Positions 56,558 through 64,000 of a stretch of 64,000 bases of DNA are shown one piece after another. The notes beneath the pieces are model-generated. The model was given only the letters and a program-made list of their open reading frames with translations, ran no database searches and was not told where the DNA came from. Origin of the DNA: Flaviaestuariibacter sp. (GTDB lineage: Bacteria > Bacteroidota > Bacteroidia > Chitinophagales > Chitinophagaceae); contig JAOQAI010000015.1 in assembly GCA_025963645.1 (NCBI GenBank), positions 201,827 through 265,826 of the forward strand, given 5' to 3'. The position numbers and the translations under genes were made by a program. The first letter of the stretch is position 1, and every line of letters begins with the position of its first letter.

Positions 56558-56565
56558 ACTTTTGC
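56558..56565 (+). promoter_or_regulatory. atpG minus-7 element
   Basis: TACTTTTG, a full match to TAnnTTTG, 60 bases before the atpG start. The expected TTTG 19 bases earlier is absent, so strength is uncertain. Confidence 0.45.
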
Positions 56566-56625
56566 GGCCCAAATGGGAAAGGAGTCCACTCAATCTAAAT
56601 CTACCATCGTAAATCGTAAATAGCT

Positions 56626-57495
56626 ATGGCTGGTCAGTTAAAAGAAGTACGGAACCGCATTAAATCGGTGCAAAGCACGCAGCAGATCACAAAAGCCATG
56701 AAAATGGTAAGTGCAGCAAAACTGCGCCGCGCACAGGATGCGATCATTCAAATGCGTCCTTATGCTATGAAATTGCAGGAAATGCTTAGCAATATCGTAA
56801 GCAGCACCGAAATGGATGGCGGCAATCCGTTGGCTTCCGAAAGAGCCATTGAGCGGGTGTTGCTGATCGTTATAACTTCTGATCGTGGATTGGCTGGTGC
56901 TTACAACGCCAATGTCATCAAGCTGGCAAAGCAGGTAATTGCTGAAAAATATGCTGGTAAGCAGGTAACCATCTGGAGTATTGGAAAAAAAGGATATGAG
57001 CATTTTTCTAAGAATAATTATACGGTTTCCGATGCGCACAAGGATATTTTCCTGAACCTGAAGTTTGAGAATGTACAAAAGGCTTCGGAAGCAGCGGTGC
57101 AGGCTTACCTGAACAAAGAAGTCGATGCTGTAGAAGTGATTTACAGCGAGTTTAAGAACGCCGCTACACAACGCTTCGCAGCGGAGCAATTTTTGCCGAT
57201 CCTGAAGTCTGCGAATAGCAGTTCTGCTACCAAAGCCGATTTTATTTTCGACCCGAATAAAGAAGAATTGGTGGCGGAGTTAATGCCTAAGATCCTGAAT
57301 ACGCAATTGTATAAAGCCGTGCTGGATGCCAATGCTTCGGAGCACGGCGCCCGCATGACAGCCATGGACAAAGCCAGCGAGAACGCTAATGAATTATTGC
57401 GCTCACTAAAAATTTCTTACAACCGTGCCCGCCAGGCAGCAATTACCACCGAGCTGACGGAGATCGTGAGCGGCGCCGCAGCATTACAAGGATAA
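56626..57495 (+). CDS. atpG: F-type ATP synthase subunit gamma
   Basis: The central stalk subunit gamma, 289 residues. N-terminal helix MAGQLKEVRNRIKSVQSTQQ with ITKAMKMVSAAKLRRAQ, the Rossmann-like middle (VLLIVITSDRGLAGAYNANV) and the C-terminal helix SENANELLRSLKISYNRARQ with ITTELTEIVSGAAAL are all present. Its partners atpA, atpD and the rest are not in the window; here it is a single gene between a lipoprotein gene and scpB with a strong terminator behind it. Confidence 0.97.
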   Translation: MAGQLKEVRNRIKSVQSTQQITKAMKMVSAAKLRRAQDAIIQMRPYAMKLQEMLSNIVSSTEMDGGNPLASERAIERVLLIVITSDRGLAGAYNANVIKLAKQVIAEKYAGKQVTIWSIGKKGYEHFSKNNYTVSDAHKDIFLNLKFENVQKASEAAVQAYLNKEVDAVEVIYSEFKNAATQRFAAEQFLPILKSANSSSATKADFIFDPNKEELVAELMPKILNTQLYKAVLDANASEHGARMTAMDKASENANELLRSLKISYNRARQAAITTELTEIVSGAAALQG

Positions 57496-57544
57496 AAGCC
57501 TTTTGCCACAGTGTATAGCTGAGGTTTAAAATTCACTACATTAG

Positions 57545-57573
57545 CAGCCCGTTTCATAACGGGCTGTTTTTTT
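57545..57573 (+). terminator. atpG terminator
   Basis: CAGCCCGTT (57545-57553) pairs with AACGGGCTG (57558-57566) around TCAT, followed by seven T's. Confidence 0.92.
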
Positions 57574-57610
57574 GCCAGCGGCACAATATTTACTGCACTT
57601 CGGTGGCAGT

Positions 57611-57636
57611 TTATCCTGAGCCCCGGTAAAGGATAC
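57611..57636. repeat. Degenerate copy of the 24.9-kb palindromic repeat core
   Basis: Contains CCTGAGCCCCGG (57615-57626), the reverse complement of the core at 24970-24981, flanked by ATCCT/AGGAT instead of the longer arms of that element. Confidence 0.4.
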
Positions 57637-57724
57637 AGACAGGTATTAATTCAAATCAGCATCCCCAAGAATACGTGTGCTGCTCATTGCAGTCACCTCT
57701 TTGGAAACATATATTAATCCTTTT

Positions 57725-58663
57725 ATGACCCAGATCTCTGAACTTATTCCGCATATTGAAGCCCTGATTTTCGCTTCGGATAAGCCTTTGACCTCTACTG
57801 AGATCACCGACCTTATCAATGGAGCATTCGGGTTTATGGAAGACAAGATCTCTATCGAGCAGATCGATGCTTCGCTGGAAGGCATTGTCGAGAAATACAA
57901 TTCCGAATTTTACCCGTTTGAGGTTCGTCAAAGTGGTGGGGGCTGGCAGTTTTTAACCAAAAAAGATTACCACAAAACGGTAGCGCAACTGAATGGAGAG
58001 AAGTTTCTGAAACGCCTGTCTGCAGCGGCTTTGGAAACCTTAGCTATTGTTGCTTACAAACAGCCCGTGACAAAAGGAGAGATTGAATCCATCCGGGGTG
58101 TGAGCTCGGATTATGCCGTGCAAAAGCTATTAGAAAAAGAGCTGATTGTAATATCCGGAAGAAATGAAAAGCTGCCCGGTCATCCGTTGATCTATAATAC
58201 CTCCAAAACCTTTATGGATTATTTCGGTATTAATACCCCGGAAGACCTGCCACGTATTAAAGAAGTGCTGGCAGACCAGGTGGTGCAGCCAACTATTATT
58301 AAAGACTCTGATTTTGAAAACTCCGGATTGATAGTTACTGGCGAAGGCGAACTGATAGGAGAGGAAGCGATCGCAAACCCATCCACCGAGCCACAACAAA
58401 ATTATATCAATGGGCAATTGGTAGAAGACGAACCAGCGGCTCAACCGGATACCGAAGAGGAAGGAGATGAAGAAGCTTTACGCGAAGAAGATTTCCCGGA
58501 AGAAGAGCAAAAGGAAATGGAGATCGAGCAAACATCCGACGAGATCATCTTTACGCCGGATGAAATTGAAGGAGAAGATTTGACAAAGGATGAAGAGGTG
58601 ACGGATGATCCTTTGTCTGATGATGATTCTGTGACAGATAGTGATGTGCAGGACAAGCCTTAG
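57725..58663 (+). CDS. scpB: Segregation and condensation protein B with a long acidic tail
   Basis: ScpB, the winged-helix kleisin-bound subunit of the SMC-ScpAB condensin complex, 312 residues from the ATG at 57725 (MTQISELIPHIEALIFASD). The core, residues 1-185, shows LSAAALETLAIVAYKQPVTK, the segment IRGVSSDYAVQKLLEK and RNEKLPGHPLIYNTSKTF. The last 110 residues are an extremely acidic tail (TEEEGDEEALREEDFPEEEQ), a common extension in Bacteroidota. scpA is not adjacent. lysA follows after 34 bases. Confidence 0.92.
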   Translation: MTQISELIPHIEALIFASDKPLTSTEITDLINGAFGFMEDKISIEQIDASLEGIVEKYNSEFYPFEVRQSGGGWQFLTKKDYHKTVAQLNGEKFLKRLSAAALETLAIVAYKQPVTKGEIESIRGVSSDYAVQKLLEKELIVISGRNEKLPGHPLIYNTSKTFMDYFGINTPEDLPRIKEVLADQVVQPTIIKDSDFENSGLIVTGEGELIGEEAIANPSTEPQQNYINGQLVEDEPAAQPDTEEEGDEEALREEDFPEEEQKEMEIEQTSDEIIFTPDEIEGEDLTKDEEVTDDPLSDDDSVTDSDVQDKP

Positions 58664-58697
58664 GATAATTAGGGTTCGCTGAATTATCTTCGCAGCC

Positions 58698-59906
58698 ATG
58701 TCTCAAAAATTATCTTCTTCACAACTCACCGCATTGGCGCAGCAATTTGGTACGCCGCTTTATGTGTACCATGCCGAAAAGATCAAGGAGCAATACGGCA
58801 AGCTGAAAAACGCTTTTCGCAATCGCGATACCGTTTTCTTTTATGCCTGCAAGGCATTGACCAATATCAATATTCTTAAGTACATAAAGTCGCTTGGCGC
58901 AAACGTCGACTGTAGCTCCATCAACGAAGTGAAACTGGCACTACACGCCGGTTTTACCCCCGACCGTGTTTTATATACGTCCAATGGCATTTCTTTTGGC
59001 GAGATACAAGAGGCGAAGGAGTTAGGTGTTATCATCAATATTGACAGTGTCTCCAACCTGGAAAAGTTTGGAAAAGCTTACGGTCATAGCTACCCGGTAG
59101 GTTTGCGGTTACGTCCAAACATCATGGCAGGTGGTAATATTAAAATATCAACCGGTCATGCGAAAAGTAAGTTCGGTATTCCGATTGAGCATATCAGCGA
59201 GGTAACTGCTATTGTTGAGCAATATAATATTTGTGTTCACGACCTCCACATTCATACCGGTAGTGATATTAAAGATGTCGCGGTTTTTGTAAAAGGCATT
59301 GAGGTCTTGTTTGATATTATTCCGCACTTTAAGGAGCTTAAGTTTATTGATCTTGGCGGGGGCTTCAAGGTTCCCTACCAAGAGGGCGATAGCGAAACCG
59401 ATATGGAAGCCCTGGCGCGGAAAGTAGAAGAATTATTTGCAGCGCATCCCGAAGCCAGCAAACTGCAGGTATGGTTCGAGCCTGGGAAGTTTTTGGTGAG
59501 CGAGTGCGGCTATTTTGTAACACAGGTAAATGTGATAAAGCAAACCCCTGCCGCAAAGTTTATCAGCGTGGACAGCGGCTTCAATCACCTCATTCGCCCC
59601 ATGTTTTACGATGCCTATCACCGCATTGAGAATATCAGCAATGATGCACCGGAAGATCAAACTTATTCGGTGGTGGGAAATATCTGTGAGACAGACACCT
59701 TCGCCTGGGATAGGAAGTTATCGGAAGTGAAAGAAGGCGATTACCTGGTGTTTTATAATGCCGGTGCGTATGGTTTCGAGATGTCTTCCAACTTTAATTC
59801 CCGTTATAAACCTGCAGAAGTGCTGATGAAAGATGGTGAGCCGCACCTGATTCGAAAGCGGGATACTTTTGAAGACTTGTTGAAAAATCAAATTGAAGTG
59901 CTATAA
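58698..59906 (+). CDS. lysA: Diaminopimelate decarboxylase
   Basis: PLP-dependent decarboxylase (fold type III) making lysine from meso-diaminopimelate, 402 residues. FFYACKALTNINILKY holds the PLP lysine (Lys52). DLHIHTGSDIKDVAVF, FIDLGGGFKVPY, VWFEPGKFLVSECGYFV, VDSGFNHLIRP and the second substrate site GNICETDTFAWDR follow in the usual order, and the C-terminus keeps YNAGAYGFEMSSNFNSR. A terminator shared with the converging next gene lies just behind it. Confidence 0.93.
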   Translation: MSQKLSSSQLTALAQQFGTPLYVYHAEKIKEQYGKLKNAFRNRDTVFFYACKALTNINILKYIKSLGANVDCSSINEVKLALHAGFTPDRVLYTSNGISFGEIQEAKELGVIINIDSVSNLEKFGKAYGHSYPVGLRLRPNIMAGGNIKISTGHAKSKFGIPIEHISEVTAIVEQYNICVHDLHIHTGSDIKDVAVFVKGIEVLFDIIPHFKELKFIDLGGGFKVPYQEGDSETDMEALARKVEELFAAHPEASKLQVWFEPGKFLVSECGYFVTQVNVIKQTPAAKFISVDSGFNHLIRPMFYDAYHRIENISNDAPEDQTYSVVGNICETDTFAWDRKLSEVKEGDYLVFYNAGAYGFEMSSNFNSRYKPAEVLMKDGEPHLIRKRDTFEDLLKNQIEVL

Positions 59907-59938
59907 AAAAAGTCCCGCTCAATGAGCGGGACTTTTCA
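59906..59938. terminator. Bidirectional terminator between lysA and the next gene
   Basis: AAAAGTCCCGCTC (59908-59920) pairs with GAGCGGGACTTTT (59924-59936), 13 perfect pairs. It serves lysA on the plus and the secreted protein gene on the minus strand. Confidence 0.9.
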
Positions 59939-59954
59939 ATTCTATCTTTTAAGA

Positions 59955-60827
59955 TTACATGCCTTTTACGGTAGTTGTAGTTGTTGTTTCAGCAGTAATA
60001 GGGATGGTCATCCCTTGTGCTTCTACGTTGCCTTCTGTTTTTGAAGAAGAGGTGATGGTCTTCATGATCCCCGTCTTACGGTCAATAACAACCTTGCCGG
60101 TTGCTTTATCAGTGGCGGTAATGGTAGCATCGGTACCCATGATCTGCATGGTCTTTTCCACTTTTGTGTCCGCAGTAAAATCAATAAGAATTTCAGCATC
60201 GGTAATGCCGGCAACCTTGAATACTTTATTCACTTTAGCGCCATCTGCAGAAGCCGTATCGCTCCAGCTTTCGCCAACACCTACTTCACGGTCAGGAAGG
60301 ATCTTGAATGCGCTGTTATCACCAGCTTTTGGCAGCACCATATTGATACCCATTTGTTGGCTCATCAAAGCAGCCATGCCATCCTCTTCTTCTGCTTTTC
60401 CTTGCGGATTGTCATCGTCAGACTTCACACTGGTTACTTTTCCGGAAGCATCCAGCATCAATGTGTACTTATTTTTCAGCAGCTTTTTGTCCAGCAACTG
60501 GCCCATTTCGCCTTTGCGGTCGTCCGCTTTTTCGGAATCAAAGCTTTGCGATTGTCCCATTCCTTCGCCCGTGAACATCAGGCGCTTTACTTTATGTTCA
60601 ATAGCCGCACCTGAGCTGGTTACATCCTGCACATCATAAATTTCCGACATGGTAGAATTTACAGAAGACTCCATAGATTGTCCCATCACTTCCTGGCTGG
60701 AGGTTTTCTTGGTCTCCGTCACTACTTCAAACTTTTGCCCTTTTTGGAAGGTCAGCTTGCTTGTTACTTTCTGAGCGAAGCCGGTGGTAGAAATAGCTAC
60801 TGCGGCAAAGAGGAAAAACTTTTTCAT
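59955..60827 (-). CDS. Secreted DUF6263-like protein
   Basis: A 290-residue exported protein with a signal peptide (MKKFFLFAAVAISTTGFAQ). The mature part starts KVTSKLTFQKGQKFEVVTET and shows EIYDVQDVTSSGAAIEHKVK, PDREVGVGESWSDTAS and GKVVIDRKTGIMKTITSSS with a Thr-rich C-terminus, the arrangement of DUF6263 proteins, which measure or bind unknown molecules in the periplasm. No catalytic motif. Thr and Gly content is high throughout. Confidence 0.75.
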   Translation of the reverse strand: MKKFFLFAAVAISTTGFAQKVTSKLTFQKGQKFEVVTETKKTSSQEVMGQSMESSVNSTMSEIYDVQDVTSSGAAIEHKVKRLMFTGEGMGQSQSFDSEKADDRKGEMGQLLDKKLLKNKYTLMLDASGKVTSVKSDDDNPQGKAEEEDGMAALMSQQMGINMVLPKAGDNSAFKILPDREVGVGESWSDTASADGAKVNKVFKVAGITDAEILIDFTADTKVEKTMQIMGTDATITATDKATGKVVIDRKTGIMKTITSSSKTEGNVEAQGMTIPITAETTTTTTVKGM

Positions 60828-60950
60828 TGGATGAAATTAATTTGATGTCAAATGTGATGAAATAATTCTATTTGGAGACGTTTAGTTTTACGAAAAGGTT
60901 GATTGTCATGACCAAACCACCGGAAAGGTATCAAAATGTATCTTTAGTGC

Positions 60951-61451
60951 ATGGATGCTGCTGCAACAAAGTCACTTATTCCGGATGCTTTTTTCTCCCT
61001 GGTCAGGAATCCAGTCAAGTTTCGGCTCTTTTTACTTACCAAACTACCCGCAGCTTTTTTTGCCGGCCTTAAAGTCCGGCAGCTTTCGGCCGAGGCTTGC
61101 ATCGTGACGGTTCCTTTTAAATGGTTCACGCAAAACCCTTTTCGATCTATTTATTTTGCCTGCCTTAGCATGGCAGCCGAGCTCAGCACTGGCGTATTGG
61201 CTATGGGAGCCATTTACGGGCAAAAGCCGGCCGTGTCCATGCTGGTGACCGGACTGGAAGCAAAATTTTATAAGAAGGCGGCGGGACTCATTTCATTTAC
61301 CTGCGCAGATGGAGATGTCATTCATCAAGCAGTTGGAGTTGCAAAAGCTACTGGCATTGGACAGACTGTTTCCGTGACATCTACAGGACGAAATACATCG
61401 GGTGAAGTGGTAGCGGAATTTCTTTTTACCTGGTCTTTTAAAGAAAAATGA
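60951..61451 (+). CDS. DUF4442 hot-dog fold protein, thioesterase-like
   Basis: A 166-residue protein of the DUF4442 group within the hot-dog fold. Key stretches are VTVPFKWFTQNPFRSIYFAC, SMAAELSTGVLAM and AKFYKKAAGLISFTCADG. Related proteins are PaaI-like acyl-CoA thioesterases; the catalytic Asp/Glu position seems to be the E in MAAELSTG. Substrate is unknown. Encoded alone, divergent from the DUF6263-like gene. Confidence 0.82.
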   Translation: MDAAATKSLIPDAFFSLVRNPVKFRLFLLTKLPAAFFAGLKVRQLSAEACIVTVPFKWFTQNPFRSIYFACLSMAAELSTGVLAMGAIYGQKPAVSMLVTGLEAKFYKKAAGLISFTCADGDVIHQAVGVAKATGIGQTVSVTSTGRNTSGEVVAEFLFTWSFKEK

Positions 61452-61528
61452 TTAGAATTTAAAAGCTCAACAGGCTCAATTTTTGAAGTAGTCTGTTAAG
61501 TTTGTAGCAATAATTATAAAATTGATTT

Positions 61529-61813
61529 ATGAATAATAGCCATTCACCAATCAAGACCAATTATTTCCCTCTTGTAATCTTCCTTGTTTTCGCAATATCC
61601 ATGTTAGGTAGGCACTTGGACAATATTCCTCTCAAAATTTCATTTTATCTTTTTATGATCAATTTGTTTTGCTACGTTTTTATAAAGCACTTTCAAATCA
61701 TTTATCAGAATGTTGAGAATGGTGACAAGATAATTCTGTTACCTGTTTTAGTCCAATTGTTATCCGCAATCTTCATTTTCTATTATGCCTTGCAACTAAA
61801 CCAGCTATTTTAA
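61529..61813 (+). CDS. Small membrane protein of unknown function
   Basis: A 94-residue hydrophobic protein with about three membrane segments (FPLVIFLVFAISMLG, ISFYLFMINLFCYVFI, ILLPVLVQLLSAIFIFYYAL). No domain recognised. AT-rich like the surrounding intergenic DNA. A hairpin with T run directly follows, supporting a real short transcript. Confidence 0.6.
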   Translation: MNNSHSPIKTNYFPLVIFLVFAISMLGRHLDNIPLKISFYLFMINLFCYVFIKHFQIIYQNVENGDKIILLPVLVQLLSAIFIFYYALQLNQLF

Positions 61814-61831
61814 ATTTCTTATTCACTTGGT

Positions 61832-61858
61832 ATGGCGCTAATGAATAGCGCCATTTTT
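61832..61858 (+). terminator. Terminator after the small membrane protein
   Basis: ATGGCGCTA (61832-61840) pairs with TAGCGCCAT (61846-61854) around ATGAA, then T's. Confidence 0.88.
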
Positions 61859-61874
61859 ATTTAAATAAATTAAT

Positions 61875-63278
61875 ATGAAGATCGCATTTCACGGCGCGGC
61901 GCAAACCGTTACCGGCTCCAAGCACCTTATCACTTTAAAGAACGGGAAAAAGGTATTGCTCGATTGTGGCATGTTCCAGGGCATGGGAAAGGACACCGAT
62001 GCACTCAATCGCAGTTTTGGCTTCAACCCTCCTGAAGTCGATGTGATGCTGCTTTCGCATGCACATATCGATCATTCTGGCCTTATCCCAAAGTTGGTGA
62101 AGGAGGGTTTTGGAGGAAAGATATTTTGCACGGATGCCACGAAAGAACTAGCCACTTTATTGCTCGAGGATTCTGCACAGATACAGGAAAGTGATGCAAA
62201 ATATCACAACCGGGGCAGCAAAGCCCAAGGAAAGCCGTTTGTGCAACCGTTATACACTGGGCAAGATGCAACAGCTAGCTTTTCACATTTTGTAGAGAAA
62301 CCTTACAGCCAGTGGTTCCCGGTTATAGAAGGAGTAGAGGCCTTGTTCACGGATGCGGGTCATATTATTGGAAGTGCCTGTGTGCATTTACGAATTACAG
62401 AAGGTGGACAAACACGCCAACTTACTTTCAGTGGTGACTTGGGTCGCTATCGCGATGTTATTCTGCGGTCTCCAGAAACCTTTCCGCAATCGGATTATAT
62501 CATTATGGAATCAACTTATGGAAACAGTCTTCACGAGAATGTTTCTACATCGGTCGAACTTTTATTAGAATGGATCAATCGGACTTGCCTGGAGAAAGGC
62601 GGTAAACTGATCTTACCCGCTTTTAGCCTGGGAAGGACGCAGGAAATTCTTTACGCTTTAAATGGACTGGAACTTTCCGGAAGGCTCCCAAAAGTTGATT
62701 ATTTTCTGGACAGTCCGCTCAGTACTTCCATTACCGAAGTCGTTAAAAACTTCCCGCAATATTTCAATAAGACCATTCAAAAAGTATTGCAGTCAGATGA
62801 TGATCCTTTCCAATTTAACCGGCTGCATTATATCCGGTCAGTAGAAGAATCGAAGGAGCTGAATTACCGAAACCAGCCTTGTGTCGTAATTTCCGCTAGC
62901 GGCATGGCAGATGCAGGCCGGGTAAAGCATCATATCAGCAATAATATTGAAAACTCACGCAATGCTATATTGATGACCGGGTATTGTGAACCGCGTTCCT
63001 TAGGCGGCCGGTTGTTAGCCGGGCAAAAGGAAGTAGGCATTTACGGCGTGCAACACGAGGTACATGCTGAAATTGGCGGTATCAAAAGCATGAGCGCTCA
63101 TGGCGATTATGAAGACCTGCGGCAATGGTTAGCCTGCCAGCAAAAAGAAGATGTTAAAAAGCTTTTCCTGGTGCATGGCGAGTTTGAGGTGCAGCAGGAT
63201 TTTAAAAACTGGCTGGTGGGAAAAGGCTTTGCTGATGTGGAAATCCCCGGGCAGCATAGCGAGATCGGGCTGGGTTAA
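61875..63278 (+). CDS. Beta-CASP metallo-beta-lactamase fold RNase-like protein
   Basis: A 467-residue metallo-beta-lactamase/beta-CASP protein. Zinc ligands: SHAHIDHSG at 61-69, a His in AGHIIGS, the Asp of GDLGRYRD, and later HGEFE. The beta-CASP part has PAFSLGRTQEILYAL and motif SASGMADAGRVKHH, and the end MSAHGDYEDLRQW is typical. Many members are RNases or RNA-processing nucleases of CPSF-like type. Intact and full length for the bacterial form. Confidence 0.9.
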   Translation: MKIAFHGAAQTVTGSKHLITLKNGKKVLLDCGMFQGMGKDTDALNRSFGFNPPEVDVMLLSHAHIDHSGLIPKLVKEGFGGKIFCTDATKELATLLLEDSAQIQESDAKYHNRGSKAQGKPFVQPLYTGQDATASFSHFVEKPYSQWFPVIEGVEALFTDAGHIIGSACVHLRITEGGQTRQLTFSGDLGRYRDVILRSPETFPQSDYIIMESTYGNSLHENVSTSVELLLEWINRTCLEKGGKLILPAFSLGRTQEILYALNGLELSGRLPKVDYFLDSPLSTSITEVVKNFPQYFNKTIQKVLQSDDDPFQFNRLHYIRSVEESKELNYRNQPCVVISASGMADAGRVKHHISNNIENSRNAILMTGYCEPRSLGGRLLAGQKEVGIYGVQHEVHAEIGGIKSMSAHGDYEDLRQWLACQQKEDVKKLFLVHGEFEVQQDFKNWLVGKGFADVEIPGQHSEIGLG

Positions 63279-63398
63279 TAGAGGAAGTTAGAATAAGTTG
63301 ATTTCTATATTCCCATTATCCAAATTTTCACATCTTCTTTGAAATTAAAGCATAGTTTTTGCCGTTAATATGTCATAAAAACAAAGGAGTACAAACCT

Positions 63399-63986
63399 AT
63401 GAAGTATGCGAGAATTTTAAGTGTGCTGGCCCTTAGTGGTTTATTGCTGGCAGGCTGTTCCAGCATAGCGCACATTGAAAAAGATGAAACGGTAAATTTC
63501 AACAATTACAAGACGTATGCCTGGGCAGAGCAGCGTTCTGATGACACTACTGGCAAAAGTGTTAAGGTTTCTGATCTAACTGAACGTACTATACGTAATG
63601 CAGTAAATGCAGAAATGGCAAAAACAGGTTGGAGAGAAACTAAAGCAAAGCCTGATGTTTTGTTGGCGTATGATGTATTGGTAGAAAGAGGCATCCGGGA
63701 GCAAAACAATCCGGTTTACTCACAACCTTTTACCCGTTATTTCTATAACGCTTATAGCCGCCGCTATGTGCCGGTTTATTATCCTTCCCAATTTTTGGGA
63801 TATGATCGGGAACAGCAAGCGGTAAGAGAAGGCACTATCACTATCAGCTTAATTGATGCGAAGACAGACAAGACGGTTTGGCAAGGTTGGACAACTGACG
63901 AAGTCAACAGCCGCAATCTTTCCAGCAAAGAAATACAGGCAGGCGTGAAAAGCATTTTCCGCAAGTTTGATGTCGCTAAAAACTAA
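63399..63986 (+). CDS. DUF4136 lipoprotein
   Basis: A 195-residue lipoprotein with lipobox LLAGC (Cys20). The family opening FNNYKTYAWAE, RTIRNAVNAEMAKTGWRE and KPDVLLAYDV with TISLIDAKTDKTVWQGW near the end define DUF4136. Its role is unknown; it is probably an outer membrane-linked protein. It stands alone after the beta-CASP gene, and the window ends 14 bases after its stop. Confidence 0.85.
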   Translation: MKYARILSVLALSGLLLAGCSSIAHIEKDETVNFNNYKTYAWAEQRSDDTTGKSVKVSDLTERTIRNAVNAEMAKTGWRETKAKPDVLLAYDVLVERGIREQNNPVYSQPFTRYFYNAYSRRYVPVYYPSQFLGYDREQQAVREGTITISLIDAKTDKTVWQGWTTDEVNSRNLSSKEIQAGVKSIFRKFDVAKN

Positions 63987-64000
63987 GTGAATCCAGTATT

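Noticed and set aside
1..64000. tRNA or rRNA genes
   Set aside because: No stretch with the T-loop and anticodon-arm pattern or rRNA signature was recognised on either strand by eye.

Overview
The window reads as chromosomal DNA of a Bacteroidota member, most likely Chitinophagaceae. Several things point there. Promoters fit the Bacteroidota pattern (TTTG about 19 bases before TAnnTTTG), clear upstream of rpoB, uvrA and aspS. Signal peptides and lipoboxes are many, and there is an OmpH/Skp chaperone, a large GH92 glycosidase and a diaminopimelate decarboxylase next to scpB. Names rest on motifs and family memory only; no database was searched, and genus is not assigned.

Layout. 1-6.2 kb is an AT-rich accessory stretch: a secreted hydrolase, an ECF sigma factor with two membrane proteins behind it, a secreted protein, a membrane-anchored AraC regulator and a secreted esterase. 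6.7-6.86 kb holds a promoter-to-terminator unit without an ORF (candidate small RNA). 6.9-25.7 kb carries repair and housekeeping genes (PAP2 phosphatase, uvrA, M28 peptidase, rarA, aspS, a YgiB/YgiC-like operon, a MutS-family ATPase split by a frameshift, a pseudouridine synthase), mixed with a tandem esterase pair, an Mrr-type nuclease and a decayed DUF4258/DUF2283 pair. 25.7-29.9 kb is accessory: higBA with a long palindromic operator, a repeat-flanked membrane protein, a SIR2-like protein and a lipoprotein.

30-44.8 kb is the ribosomal protein/RNA polymerase locus (rplKAJL, rpoBC). It is split after rplL by a strong terminator and about 4 kb of unrelated DNA (YoeB-type toxin-antitoxin, GH92, helix-hairpin-helix protein), and rpoBC has its own promoter. 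secE-nusG, often found before rplK, are not present upstream here. 45-50.7 kb carries ompH/skp, an amino acid permease, a heptose-phosphate kinase, an isoaspartyl peptidase, ispD and hicBA, mostly tightly packed. 50.8-52.2 kb holds a protein built from a gap-free internal duplication, a ten-unit 21-bp tandem repeat and a cloverleaf-like palindromic element. 52.3-64 kb carries secA, a stand-alone atpG, scpB, lysA, a DUF4442 protein, a beta-CASP metallo-hydrolase and lipoproteins.

The most unusual items are the REP-like hairpin cassette read in frame through uvrA, the 21-bp array with the adjacent cloverleaf element, the candidate small RNA, the SIR2 protein in a repeat-flanked island, the split ribosomal/RNA polymerase operon and a GH92 enzyme with Gln at the expected acid position. 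I did not find a complete new multi-gene system that I could defend; the SIR2 island and the duplicated-domain protein beside the repeats are the best leads.
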